Of a DNA stretch of 20,514 nucleotides, positions 6,415 to 16,828 are shown one piece after another. The stretch's first letter is position 1. Each line of letters opens with the position of its first letter. The stretch is from Allosediminivita sp964397775 (lineage in GTDB: Bacteria > Pseudomonadota > Alphaproteobacteria > Rhodobacterales > Rhodobacteraceae). A program made the translations under genes and the position numbers. The stretch spans positions 1-20,514 of the forward strand of contig CAYNKL010000070.1 in NCBI GenBank assembly GCA_964397775.1. Direction: 5' to 3'. A model generated the notes under the pieces. It was given only the letters and a program-made list of their open reading frames with translations, made no database searches and had not been told where the DNA came from.

Positions 6415-7505
6415 CCGTCCTCCATCTGAAGGACAAGTCCGAGGGCGAGAAGGACCGAGGCGACCGGGGGCACCCAGGCGGCGAGCAATGGCGAGAGCTG
6501 GCCGTTTTCGCCCATGACCTGGGCGAAGCTGCGCACGTAGTAGAGGCCGAAGCCCAGCAGCACCGCCGAGAGGATGCCAAGGCCGGTGTGGCCGAGTCGC
6601 GCGGGGCGCATGGTGAAGGCGGCGCCGATCAGCACCATGGCGAGCAGGAAGACCGGCCGGGCGAGCTCCATCTGCAGCCAGACAAGGTGGCGCCGGGCCG
6701 AGATGCCCGCGTCCTCGAGATCGGTGATGAAGGCGGGCAGGTTCCAGACCGAGATCGAGGCCGGATTGCCGAAGCGGTCGCGGATGCTTTCCTGCGTGAG
6801 AGTGGAGGGGACGCGCAGGGTCTCGTGCCGTTCGGATGAGGTTTCGGGGTTGAGACCTGCGGCCAGCGGCCAGGCCTTGGCGTCGGTCAGGGTCCAGCCA
6901 TCCTGGTCAAGGCTGGCCTCTGCCGCGTGGATGCGGCGGACCGGCCCGGCCTCGGGGGCGTAGGCGATGAAGGTCACGTCGTAGAGCACCGAGGCGTCGC
7001 CATTGGCGCGGGCGGCGCGGATCACGGTCTGGCCCTGCGGGTCGCCCTGGCGCAACCAGAGGCCTTCGGAGCCGATCGAGAGTACCGACCCGCCTCCCGA
7101 GCGGTAGGCCTCGAGCTGTTCCTGGTAGTGTTTCGAGGTGGTCGCGACGAGCGGGTTCATGACGCCGACGATGAGCACGCCGATGATGAGCGCGACGGTC
7201 ACCGGTCCGGCCAGAAGCGTGAGGCCCGACCGGCCCGAGGCGCGGGTGACCACCAGTTCCGAGGATCGCGACAGGCCGATGAAGAGCGAGATCGTCGCGA
7301 GGATCATGACCAGCGGGATGATCTGGTAGAGGCCCTCGGGCGTCTTGAGGAAGGTCATCCGGATGACCTGCCCCAGGCCCACCCGGTCGTCGAGCCGCCG
7401 CAGAAGTTCGGTGAAGTCGAGCAGGAGCTGGAACGTCGCGAAGACCGCCAGCAGCGCGAGGAACATCCACAGGAAGCGGCGGGCGAAGTAGCGGTGCAGG
7501 ATCAT
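6411..7505 (-). CDS. lptG: LPS export ABC transporter permease LptG
   Basis: LptG pairs with LptF and the LptB ATPase to extract lipopolysaccharide from the inner membrane and push it onto the LptC/LptA bridge. The 364-residue protein starts MILHRYFARRFLWMFL and shows the family layout: three N-terminal membrane helices (about 12-35, 56-80 and 98-120), a periplasmic beta-jellyroll domain (about 130-260, including SIGSEGLWLRQGD), and three C-terminal helices (about 272-295, 305-325 and 335-358). The segment RSSELVVTRASGRS after helix 2 is the typical cytosolic coupling region. The start is fixed by the ATGA overlap with the lptF stop (7502-7505). The frame remains open far upstream on the opposite side of lptF, which is a compositional artefact and not part of the gene. 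Confidence 0.95.
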   Translation of the reverse strand: MILHRYFARRFLWMFLALLAVFATFQLLLDFTELLRRLDDRVGLGQVIRMTFLKTPEGLYQIIPLVMILATISLFIGLSRSSELVVTRASGRSGLTLLAGPVTVALIIGVLIVGVMNPLVATTSKHYQEQLEAYRSGGGSVLSIGSEGLWLRQGDPQGQTVIRAARANGDASVLYDVTFIAYAPEAGPVRRIHAAEASLDQDGWTLTDAKAWPLAAGLNPETSSERHETLRVPSTLTQESIRDRFGNPASISVWNLPAFITDLEDAGISARRHLVWLQMELARPVFLLAMVLIGAAFTMRPARLGHTGLGILSAVLLGFGLYYVRSFAQVMGENGQLSPLLAAWVPPVASVLLALGLVLQMEDG

Positions 7506-8629
7506 GCGGGATCCTCGGCCGGTGCTTTGCCGGAGCGGAAGGGGGCAGCAGCCCTGCGGATGAGCAGCAGCGCGACCGCAAGCCCCACGACGCTGGGCAG
7601 ATAGGCGAGCGGCCAGAGCTGCCCGTTGTCGTGGACCGGTTCCGCCACCGCACTTTCGACGAGCTTCACAAGCACCAGAAGTGCGATGCCCAGCACGATC
7701 TGGCGTGTGGCGCCGAAGCGCGAGAAGCGCCCGCTGATCATGGCGGCGTGGCCGATGAGCACAGCGATCAGGCAGAGGAAGGCGGCCTCGAACCTGAGGT
7801 GAACGGCCTCCCAGACCTCGGTCAGGCGTTCCCCGGTTTCCTCGGCGATGGCGGCGGGGTTCATGAGCATTTCCCAGGTCGGCACGCTGTCCAGTTCGCG
7901 CTCGTCCCCGTCCGAGGGCACGATGAGACCGGAGATGTCGTAGGTGAGGTCCTCGAAATTGGTGGTCGAGAGACGTTCGTTGTCGGCGGTGTAGACCTGG
8001 GCGAGGCCCGCCACCATGACCAGCTTGGGCCCTGCGTCGTCGCGCAGCAGGTAGGCGCGTTCGGCAGTGTAGGTGGTGACCTGGTTCGGGTTGCGACGGT
8101 CCGAGAGCAGGACGTCGCGCAGCTCGCCCTCTTCGGTGATGGCACGTATGTAGAATGTCACGCCGCTGGTGGGGTGCAGGAATGCTCCCTCGCGTAGAAG
8201 ACGGGCGCTGAGCGAGGTCGATATCTCCTGTTCGCGGTCGCGGAGCTGGGCGTAGGAGAGCGGCACGAGAAGGTGGGCCAGGATCGACATGATGAGCATG
8301 AGGATCAGCCCGAAGGCCAGGATCGGCCGGGTGAGGCGCCAGGGCGAGTAGCCGGTGGCCTGCACCACCGTCAGCTCGGAATCGCCCGACATGCGGTTCA
8401 CCACGTAGATGGCGGCGGCAAAGCCCGCCATGGGCAGCACCAGCGCGATGACCGAGGGCAGGGAGAGCATGCTGAACTCGAGAAACACGCCGGCGGAATG
8501 GCCATCGGCGATGAGCCTGTCGAAGAGCACGACCGCGCGGTTCACCCAGTAGATCGCGACGAGCACGAGGGAGAAGAATCCGAACAGCATCATGAGTTGC
8601 GACAGCATGTACCTGTCGAATCTCTGCAC
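7502..8629 (-). CDS. lptF: LPS export ABC transporter permease LptF
   Basis: LptF is the partner permease of LptG in the LptB2FG transporter. From the GTG at 8629 the protein has 375 residues and begins with QRFDRYMLSQL, which fits the family N-terminus. Three membrane helices follow (about 10-32, 48-72 and 92-115), then a periplasmic jellyroll (about 130-255, starting LLREGAFLHPTSGVTFYIRAI), then three C-terminal helices ending near 360. The coupling segment DSELTVVQATGYSPWRLTRP sits between helices 2 and 3. Another in-frame GTG at 8662 would add 11 residues, but it follows a TAG directly and has no ribosome site, while 8629 has GGGGGA six bases upstream. It is the first gene of the six-gene envelope operon and is divergent from pepA. 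Confidence 0.94.
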   Translation of the reverse strand: MQRFDRYMLSQLMMLFGFFSLVLVAIYWVNRAVVLFDRLIADGHSAGVFLEFSMLSLPSVIALVLPMAGFAAAIYVVNRMSGDSELTVVQATGYSPWRLTRPILAFGLILMLIMSILAHLLVPLSYAQLRDREQEISTSLSARLLREGAFLHPTSGVTFYIRAITEEGELRDVLLSDRRNPNQVTTYTAERAYLLRDDAGPKLVMVAGLAQVYTADNERLSTTNFEDLTYDISGLIVPSDGDERELDSVPTWEMLMNPAAIAEETGERLTEVWEAVHLRFEAAFLCLIAVLIGHAAMISGRFSRFGATRQIVLGIALLVLVKLVESAVAEPVHDNGQLWPLAYLPSVVGLAVALLLIRRAAAPFRSGKAPAEDPA

Positions 8630-8635
8630 GTGACG

Positions 8636-8641
8636 TCCCCC
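8636..8641 (-). promoter_or_regulatory. Ribosome binding site deciding the lptF GTG start
   Basis: On the minus strand GGGGGA stands six bases before the GTG at 8629. The competing GTG at 8662 has no purine-rich site upstream. This and the match to the family N-terminus decide the start. Confidence 0.5.
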
Positions 8642-8763
8642 GAGGCTTTGGTGGACGGACACTAGCCGATGGCGCCGGGGGGGAAAAGCGGGCTCTGGTC
8701 AAGCAGCGGCTGCGGGGCTAGGTCTGGTCGGGACGAAAAATCAGAGCAGCGAGGAAGAATGCC

Positions 8764-10230
<1,467 letters not shown>

Positions 10231-10231
10231 G

Positions 10232-10696
10232 ATGGGCGCGGCCTACTTCTATCACCTGACCCGGCGCCCGCTGGAGGCGACGCTCCCGCTGCTGCTGGAG
10301 CGGTCGCTTGCGGCGGGCTGGCGGGTGGCGGTGCGTGGCGTGGACCCCGCGCGGATCGACTGGCTGGACGAGAAGCTCTGGCTGGTGGACGACGAGGGAT
10401 TTCTGCCGCACGGCGTTGCCGGCGGTAAGCACGACGCGGATCAGCCGGTGCTGCTGACCACGGGGGCCGAGGCGGGCAACCGCCCGGCCTGCGTCATGGC
10501 CATCGACGGCGCCGAGGTGGCACCGGACGAGGTCAAGGCGCTGGAACGGGTCTGCATCCTGTTCGACGGCCACGATACGGAGGCGGTGCAGCACGCGCGC
10601 GGGCAGTGGAAGACGCTGACCGCTGGCGGCGTTGCGGCGCAGTACTGGTCCGAGGAATCGGGCAAGTGGGAAAAGAAGGCCGAGCATGGGGCCTGA
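10232..10696 (+). CDS. holC: DNA polymerase III subunit chi
   Basis: The chi subunit links the clamp loader (through psi, where present) to single-strand-binding protein at the replication fork. The 154-residue product starts MGAAYFYHLTRRPLE, matching the family's opening strand and helix, followed by the conserved ARIDWLDEKLWLVDDEGFLPHG and a helix-strand pattern ending in AAQYWSEESGKWEKKA, typical of alphaproteobacterial HolC. The start is one base after the pepA stop, with AGGAG embedded in the last pepA codons (10223-10227), so translation is likely coupled to pepA. The frame is open further upstream inside pepA but those codons are not part of the family. The 3' end overlaps the next gene by 11 bases. 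Confidence 0.94.
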   Translation: MGAAYFYHLTRRPLEATLPLLLERSLAAGWRVAVRGVDPARIDWLDEKLWLVDDEGFLPHGVAGGKHDADQPVLLTTGAEAGNRPACVMAIDGAEVAPDEVKALERVCILFDGHDTEAVQHARGQWKTLTAGGVAAQYWSEESGKWEKKAEHGA

Positions 10697-11141
10697 GGCG
10701 GCGCGGATCAGGCCGGCCAAGGCGGGCGATCTGCCCGTCATCGAGGCCATCGTCTCGGCGGCCTACGGTCCCTACGAGGCACGGATCGGCGTGCGGCCCG
10801 GGCCGCTCGACGACGATTATGCCGGACCGATTGGAAAGGGGCAGGTGCATGTCCTGGAGGCGGAAGAGCCCTGCGGGTTCGTCATCCTGATCCCGCAGGA
10901 GGATGCGATGCTTCTCGATAATGTCGCGATCCTGCCCGCCGCGCAGGGGCGGGGCTTTGGCGGCATGCTGATGCGCTTTGCCGAGGCACAGGCGCGCGCG
11001 GCGGGCTTCACGCACATCCGGCTTTATACTCATGAGAAGATGGTCGAGAACCGCGCGCTCTACGCCCGAATCGGCTATGTCGAAACGGGGCGCAAGACCG
11101 AGCGGGGCCTGGCGCGCGTCTACTTCGAGAAGCTGCTCTAG
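10686..11141 (+). CDS. GNAT family N-acetyltransferase
   Basis: This 151-residue protein has the single-domain GNAT fold: the first strand ARIRPAKAGDLPVIEAIV (6-23), a central strand pair (VHVLEAEEPCGFVILI), and the acetyl-CoA pyrophosphate loop VAILPAAQGRGFGGMLM with the Q/R-x-x-G-x-G/A signature at Q87-GRGFG. After that come the helix AEAQARAAGF and the closing motif ENRALYARIGYVETGRK. It uses acetyl-CoA to acetylate an amine, but the substrate cannot be told from sequence. The ATG at 10686 lies inside holC, overlapping its end by 11 bases, with GAAGG upstream. It is the third gene of the pepA operon. Its TAG stop shares the palindrome CTAG with the stop of the convergent protease gene. Confidence 0.9.
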   Translation: MGPEAARIRPAKAGDLPVIEAIVSAAYGPYEARIGVRPGPLDDDYAGPIGKGQVHVLEAEEPCGFVILIPQEDAMLLDNVAILPAAQGRGFGGMLMRFAEAQARAAGFTHIRLYTHEKMVENRALYARIGYVETGRKTERGLARVYFEKLL

Positions 11142-11719
11142 CGTTCGAGCACCATGCGGTTGTCGGCGATCTCGACCCGGCTGAACTGCTGCAGGTAGCT
11201 CATCCCCAGCAGGGACTGCGACATCTCTCCGCCGTTGACGAAGGCCCGCACGTGGCGGTCGGCGAAGGGGCCGATTGACACGCTGTCAAGCGTGACGGGC
11301 GCGGTGGCAACGGCGCCATTGGCAGTCATCGCTTCGGAGAAATACGAAAGTTCGTCAGGGTCGATCCCGGCGCGGCGGGCATCGTCGCGGGTGAGCACCA
11401 GCATGCTTGCGCCGGTGTCCACCACGAAGCGCGTGGGCGTGCCGTTCACATCGACCGTTGCGTAATAGTGCCCGTCGGGGCCGCGGGGCAGCTCGATCCG
11501 GCCCTCCTGCGCGAAGACCGCCTGTTGCGGGGCAACGGTGGCGCGGATGTCGTCCCAAAGACCGACGGCGGCGATCACCCCGAGGAAAATCAGGCCCCAG
11601 AGAGCAAGGTTGCGCATGTTCTGGCCCAGCCGGGCGCGGTCGGTGATGATGAACCACGTGACCAGCGCGCCCCCGAGAAGGCCGAGATAGGCCAGGCTGG
11701 CGATCTGGTCTCCGGTCAT
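11138..11719 (-). CDS. Membrane-anchored retropepsin-like aspartic protease (TIGR02281-type, clan AA)
   Basis: The 193-residue protein has two predicted membrane helices (about 8-27 and 38-55) and then a single retropepsin-like domain. The catalytic motif is VVDTGASMLVLT with the active aspartate at 101. The flap-side sequence GHYYATVDVNGTP precedes it, and the C-terminal LLGMSYLQQFSRVEIADNRMVL matches the ending of this bacterial family. Retropepsins work as dimers because each chain gives one aspartate; the tether would hold the domain on one face of the inner membrane, probably the periplasmic side (inference). The physiological substrate of this bacterial family is not established. The gene lies downstream of marC on the same strand (56-bp gap) and ends tail-to-tail with the GNAT gene, overlapping it by four bases. 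Confidence 0.88.
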   Translation of the reverse strand: MTGDQIASLAYLGLLGGALVTWFIITDRARLGQNMRNLALWGLIFLGVIAAVGLWDDIRATVAPQQAVFAQEGRIELPRGPDGHYYATVDVNGTPTRFVVDTGASMLVLTRDDARRAGIDPDELSYFSEAMTANGAVATAPVTLDSVSIGPFADRHVRAFVNGGEMSQSLLGMSYLQQFSRVEIADNRMVLER

Positions 11720-11775
11720 GCGCTCCCTCCGCTCATGCCCTGAAAGATAGGGTCGCGGTCACGATTTCATAGGGT

Positions 11776-12402
11776 TCAGCCGCCGGCAAAGCCGAAATCT
11801 CGCAACCCGTCGAGCACGAACTGGACCGAGAGCGCGGCCAGCAGCATGCCCAGCAGCCGGGTGACGACCGTGATTCCGATACGGCCCAGCAGGCGTTCTA
11901 TCATTCCCGCCGAGAGGAAGAACGTCATCACGACGGCAAGGCAGGTTGCCATGATGCCAAGCACGCCTGCCATCTCGGCGGGGCCCTCGGCCCGCCCCAT
12001 GAGAAGGATCATCGTGGCGATGGCGCCGGGGCCGGCGATGAGCGGGATGGCGATCGGAAAGACCGAAGGGTCGGGATAGTCCTCCTCGGCCTCGTCGGCC
12101 TGTCCCGCGCGGCGCTTGGTGCGTCGCTCGAACAGCATGTCGAGTGCGGTGAGGAAAAGCAGGATGCCGCCTGCGATGCGGAAGGCGGGCATGGAGATGC
12201 CGATGAATCCCAGCACGGCCTCGCCGAAGAAGGCAAAGAGCGTCAGCAGCGCCAGAGCGACCAGACAGGCCCGGATCGCCACGGCGCGGCGGTGGGCCGC
12301 GTCGGTGCCGGCGGTCAGGGCGATGAAGACAGGGGTCAGGCCCACCGGGTCGATCACCACGAAAAGCGTGGCGAAGGAGGTTATGAGGAAGGCGCTGTCC
12401 AT
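11776..12402 (-). CDS. MarC family integral membrane protein
   Basis: The 208-residue product is almost entirely hydrophobic, with about six membrane helices: roughly 6-28, 43-65, 70-90, 118-138, 143-166 and 180-202. The opening FATLFVVIDPVGLTPVFIALT and the centre FPIAIPLIAGPGAIATMILLM are hallmarks of the MarC (UPF0056) family. Between helices 3 and 4 is a charged cytosolic loop (ERRTKRRAGQADEAEEDYPD). Despite its name the family is not involved in the E. coli multiple-antibiotic-resistance phenotype, and its transport substrate is unknown. It follows the ABC-F gene by 55 bp and precedes the retropepsin gene by 56 bp on the same strand, so the three may be co-transcribed. Confidence 0.92.
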   Translation of the reverse strand: MDSAFLITSFATLFVVIDPVGLTPVFIALTAGTDAAHRRAVAIRACLVALALLTLFAFFGEAVLGFIGISMPAFRIAGGILLFLTALDMLFERRTKRRAGQADEAEEDYPDPSVFPIAIPLIAGPGAIATMILLMGRAEGPAEMAGVLGIMATCLAVVMTFFLSAGMIERLLGRIGITVVTRLLGMLLAALSVQFVLDGLRDFGFAGG

Positions 12403-12457
12403 GCCGGCGGGGTAACGGCAACGCGCCCTCCTGTCCAGTTGGCGCGTGCCGCAAGGC

Positions 12458-14323
<1,866 letters not shown>

Positions 14324-14372
14324 GCGCCGCCTCTAGCAGGTTGCCGGCACCGGGGGAAAGGGCAAACGGGCG

Positions 14373-14436
14373 GCTTCTTCTTGGCGTAAGTATCCCGGGG
14401 GAGACGCGGCGCAGCCGCGGCGGGGGCAGAGCCCCC
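14373..14436. repeat. 64-bp interspersed hairpin repeat, copy 2 (upstream of ABC-F gene)
   Basis: This copy matches 1986-2049 at 58 of 64 positions, in the same orientation, with no gap. The differences cluster in the AT-rich centre and one base before the first hairpin. Both hairpins are exact: CGCGGC-GCA-GCCGCG at 14405-14419 and GGGGGC-AGA-GCCCCC at 14422-14436. It lies between the symporter terminator and the ABC-F start codon. As with copy 1, it sits just upstream of a minus-strand start codon with the GCTTCTTCTTGG end nearest the gene. Confidence 0.88.
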
Positions 14437-14451
14437 CAGTCCCGAAAGCGA

Positions 14452-14486
14452 CAACGAAGAACCCCCGCCGGCAGCACCGGCGGGGG
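14452..14486 (-). terminator. Rho-independent terminator of the uspA-symporter unit
   Basis: A perfect 10-bp GC-rich stem, CCCCCGCCGG (14462-14471) with CCGGCGGGGG (14477-14486), encloses a 5-nt loop. Read on the minus strand it is followed by TTCTTCGTTGT. It stands 24 bp after the symporter stop, and separates that unit from the ABC-F unit. Confidence 0.85.
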
Positions 14487-14510
14487 CGGCATTCTTGCAG
14501 AGCGCAAACC

Positions 14511-16052
14511 CTACTTGAACTTCTTGATCTCGCCCGTCCGAAGCCGCGCGACGTAGGAGCCAAGCTCCTTCTTCACGATGGGCATCAGCAGGTAGAGCGC
14601 GATCACGTTCACGACCGCCATCGAGAAGAGCATCGCGTCCGAGAAGTCGATGACGGGGCCGAGGTTCGCGGCCGCGCCGATCACGATGAAGAGGCAGAAG
14701 ATCACCTTGAAGACGTTCTCCTTCATCGCGCCTTCCCCGAAGAGATAGGTCCAGGCCTTGAGGCCGTAGTAGCTCCACGAGATCATGGTCGAGAAGGCGA
14801 AGAGCACCACCGCGATGGCGAGCATCGCCGGGAACCACGAGAAGCTCTGCGCATAGGCGGCCGAGGTCAGCTCCACCCCGGTCACATCACCCTCGGTGGC
14901 GATCCGGCCCAGCTCGGCGTTCCAGACGTACATGCCGGTCTCGGCGTCGAGGTTCAGCACGCCGGTGATGACGATGACGAGCGCCGTCATCGTACAGATC
15001 ACCACCGTGTCGATGAAGGGCTCGAGCAGGGCGACGTAGCCCTCGGTGACGGGCTCCTTGGTGCGCACCGCCGAGTGGGCGATGGCGGCCGAGCCGATGC
15101 CCGCCTCGTTCGAGAAGGCGGCCCGGCGGAAGCCCTGGATCAGCGCGCCGGTAAAGCCGCCCGCGACGCCGAGACCGGTAAAGGCGCCCTCGAATATCTG
15201 GCCGAAGGCCCAGCCGATCTCGTCGAAGTTGCGCAGCAGGATGATCACCGACACGATCACGTAGAAGATGCCCATGAAGGGCACGACCTTCTCGGTCACG
15301 CGGGCGATGGACTTGATGCCGCCGACGATGACGATGCCCGTCAGGACGGCGAGCGCCGCGCCGGTGATCCAGCCGGGATATTCGCCCAGGACGCCCGCAA
15401 GCTGCGCATGCGCCTGGTTGGCCTGGAACATGTTGCCGCCACCAAGCGCGCCGAGGATTGTGAAGATGCAGAAGACGACCGCGAAGATCGACCCGCCCTT
15501 GAGCCCGCGCTCGGCAAAGCTCTTGGTCATGTAGTACATGAGCCCGCCCGACACGCGCCCGTCCGGGTATTCGTTGCGGTATTTCACGCCGAGCGTGCAT
15601 TCGGTGAACTTGGTGGCCATGCCGAAGAGGCCCGCGACGATCATCCAGAAGGTGGCGCCCGGCCCGCCGATGCTGACGGCCACCGCAACGCCCGCGATGT
15701 TGCCAAGGCCCACGGTGCCCGACAGCGCCGTGGCCAGCGCCTGGAAGTGGCTGACCTCGCCCGCGTCTTCGGGGTCGGAATAGTCGCCCTTCACCAGTTT
15801 GATGGAATGCACGAAGCCCTTGAACTGGATGAAGCCGAAGTAGCCGGTGAAGATCAGCGCGGCCACCACCAGCCAGAGCGCGATCCACGAGAAGTTGGTG
15901 CCGGGCAGGTCGGCGAAGATCAGCGCGACGTACCAGCCGGTATAATCCGCGAAGATCTGGTTGATGGTCTGGTCGAGCCCCTGCGCCGCCGCCGGGCCGG
16001 CGGAGAGGAGGGCGGCCGCGGACAAGGCGGCGGCAATGGAAAACTGCTTCAT
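14511..16052 (-). CDS. Sodium:alanine (glycine) symporter family protein (AGCS)
   Basis: AGCS carriers import alanine or glycine with Na+ (or H+) across the inner membrane. The 513-residue protein has about ten to eleven hydrophobic helices. Family hallmarks are ALSGTVGLGNIAGVAVAV (near 110), the signature GGPGATFWMIVAGLFGMATKFTE and the later GFRRAAFSNEAGIGSAAIAHSA. The first 23 residues (MKQFSIAAALS, then ending AAAQ) look like a cleavable signal peptide ahead of a periplasmic stretch, before the first true helix near residue 55; this is longer than the N-terminus of many AGCS carriers. Ligand preference between alanine and glycine cannot be decided here. The gene starts 16 bp after the uspA stop with AAAGG upstream, so the two form an operon that ends at a strong terminator. 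Confidence 0.95.
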   Translation of the reverse strand: MKQFSIAAALSAAALLSAGPAAAQGLDQTINQIFADYTGWYVALIFADLPGTNFSWIALWLVVAALIFTGYFGFIQFKGFVHSIKLVKGDYSDPEDAGEVSHFQALATALSGTVGLGNIAGVAVAVSIGGPGATFWMIVAGLFGMATKFTECTLGVKYRNEYPDGRVSGGLMYYMTKSFAERGLKGGSIFAVVFCIFTILGALGGGNMFQANQAHAQLAGVLGEYPGWITGAALAVLTGIVIVGGIKSIARVTEKVVPFMGIFYVIVSVIILLRNFDEIGWAFGQIFEGAFTGLGVAGGFTGALIQGFRRAAFSNEAGIGSAAIAHSAVRTKEPVTEGYVALLEPFIDTVVICTMTALVIVITGVLNLDAETGMYVWNAELGRIATEGDVTGVELTSAAYAQSFSWFPAMLAIAVVLFAFSTMISWSYYGLKAWTYLFGEGAMKENVFKVIFCLFIVIGAAANLGPVIDFSDAMLFSMAVVNVIALYLLMPIVKKELGSYVARLRTGEIKKFK

Positions 16053-16068
16053 GATGCTGCCTTTCCGG

Positions 16069-16506
16069 TCAGGGAACGATGACTGTGGGCACCGGCGCGA
16101 TCTGGGCGAGGCCCAGGGGCACCGATCCGAAGACGCGCGAGGAGACGGAGTTGCGGCCCGAGCGCCCGACGAAGATCATCGCGGCCTTCTGGGCGCCGGC
16201 GATCTCGGCGATGATCTCGACGACCTGTCCGTAGCGGATCTCGCCGGTGCAGGTGACGCCGGCCTTTTCGATCTCGGCGATGGCGGGTTCGAGGATCACT
16301 TCGCGGGCGCGGGAGATCTCGTCCTTGCGGCGGCCGTGCCGTTCCTCGAGCTCTTCGGGTGTGAGGAAGGAATAGGGGGACCATTCGAGCACGTGCACGA
16401 TGTGCAGCGCCGCGCCCTCCTTTCTTGCCCGTTCCAGCGCGTAGGAGAGCAGCGAACTGTCCTCTACGCTGCCTTCGTAGGCCACGACGAATTTTTCTGA
16501 AGTCAT
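16069..16506 (-). CDS. Universal stress protein, UspA family
   Basis: This 145-residue single-domain protein starts MTSEKFVVAYEGSVEDSS and ends IAPVPTVIVP, matching the UspA fold. The ATP-binding motif G-x2-G-x9-G-S is complete at G114, G117 and G127-S128 (GRSGRNSVSSRVFGS), so it is likely of the nucleotide-binding type rather than the ATP-free UspA type. The segment EWSPYSFLTPEELEERHGRR is an inserted loop region. UspA proteins accumulate in stress and growth arrest. Paired here with the symporter 16 bp downstream, it may tune or respond to amino-acid uptake (inference). The ATG at 16506 has GGGGA about nine bases upstream. The reading frame stays open for a further 97 codons upstream, but this is not typical of the family. 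Confidence 0.92.
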   Translation of the reverse strand: MTSEKFVVAYEGSVEDSSLLSYALERARKEGAALHIVHVLEWSPYSFLTPEELEERHGRRKDEISRAREVILEPAIAEIEKAGVTCTGEIRYGQVVEIIAEIAGAQKAAMIFVGRSGRNSVSSRVFGSVPLGLAQIAPVPTVIVP

Positions 16507-16699
16507 CGGCTTGTGTCCCCGTGTTGGTGTCGTTGTCGCTTTCTTCTTGTTTTTCGCGGCGCCCGTGGGCACCCGCGTTGGTTGAGCGTGGCGCGGAACC
16601 GGGGCTTGCGTCATGGATTCTGCGGCACCGCCCGGATTTCCGCCGAAATATGAACCATTTTTCTCACATCTGGCGCAAAAGTAGACCTGTGAGAGTCGG

Positions 16700-16732
16700 A
16701 CTATAGCTCTGGTTGCGTGTTTCGGGCCGAAA
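16700..16732 (-). promoter_or_regulatory. Candidate uspA promoter with palindrome over the -35 region
   Basis: The minus strand reads TATAGT at 16705-16700. Seventeen bases upstream, the -35 position falls inside the palindrome TTTCGGGCCGAAA (16720-16732). There is no good -35 hexamer, which would suit an activator-dependent promoter. This rests on sequence likeness only. Confidence 0.25.
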
Positions 16733-16795
16733 AAACTCCGGCGTGCCGGACCCCCGCCATTGCGTGGGGACGGGGCCAGAGGTCGAGGCGGACGC

Positions 16796-16828
16796 AAAAA
16801 AGGGCGCCGCCCGGAGGCGACGCCCTTT
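16796..16828 (-). terminator. Rho-independent terminator of the lacI-bgl-glk operon
   Basis: AAAGGGCG (16799-16806) pairs with CGCCCTTT (16821-16828), and CGCC (16808-16811) pairs with GGCG (16816-16819) across one C-A mismatch, leaving a CGGA loop. Read on the minus strand the stem is followed by T residues (complement of A16796-16801). It lies 25 bp after the glk stop. Confidence 0.9.

Noticed and set aside
4786..6429. Plus-strand open frame of 547 codons opposite lptD
   Set aside because: It is the antisense shadow of lptD in GC-rich DNA: composition rich in E, G, A and V without any domain motif, while lptD on the other strand has a signal peptide and conserved barrel motifs.
8630..8662. 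GTG at 8662 as the lptF start
   Set aside because: No ribosome site, immediately preceded by a stop codon, and the family N-terminus aligns with the GTG at 8629.
7506..8702. Extension of the lptG reading frame upstream to give a 763-residue protein
   Set aside because: The extra 399 residues overlap lptF in another frame and are rich in R, H, P and A without family match. The LptG family begins at MILHRYF (7505) with an ATGA overlap.
8663..8763. Promoters in the lptF-pepA gap
   Set aside because: TGGTCA (8696-8701) with TAGGTC 17 bp on, and TTGACC on the other strand, are too poor in the partner hexamer to claim either promoter.
11776..12402. MarC as a multiple antibiotic resistance determinant
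   Set aside because: The family name is historical; MarC is not required for the mar phenotype, and no marRAB-like genes are present.
16507..16797. N-terminal extension of the UspA protein by up to 97 residues
   Set aside because: UspA domains begin directly at the first strand (KFVVAYEGS). The upstream codons look like random basic/proline-rich sequence, and a ribosome site stands before 16506.
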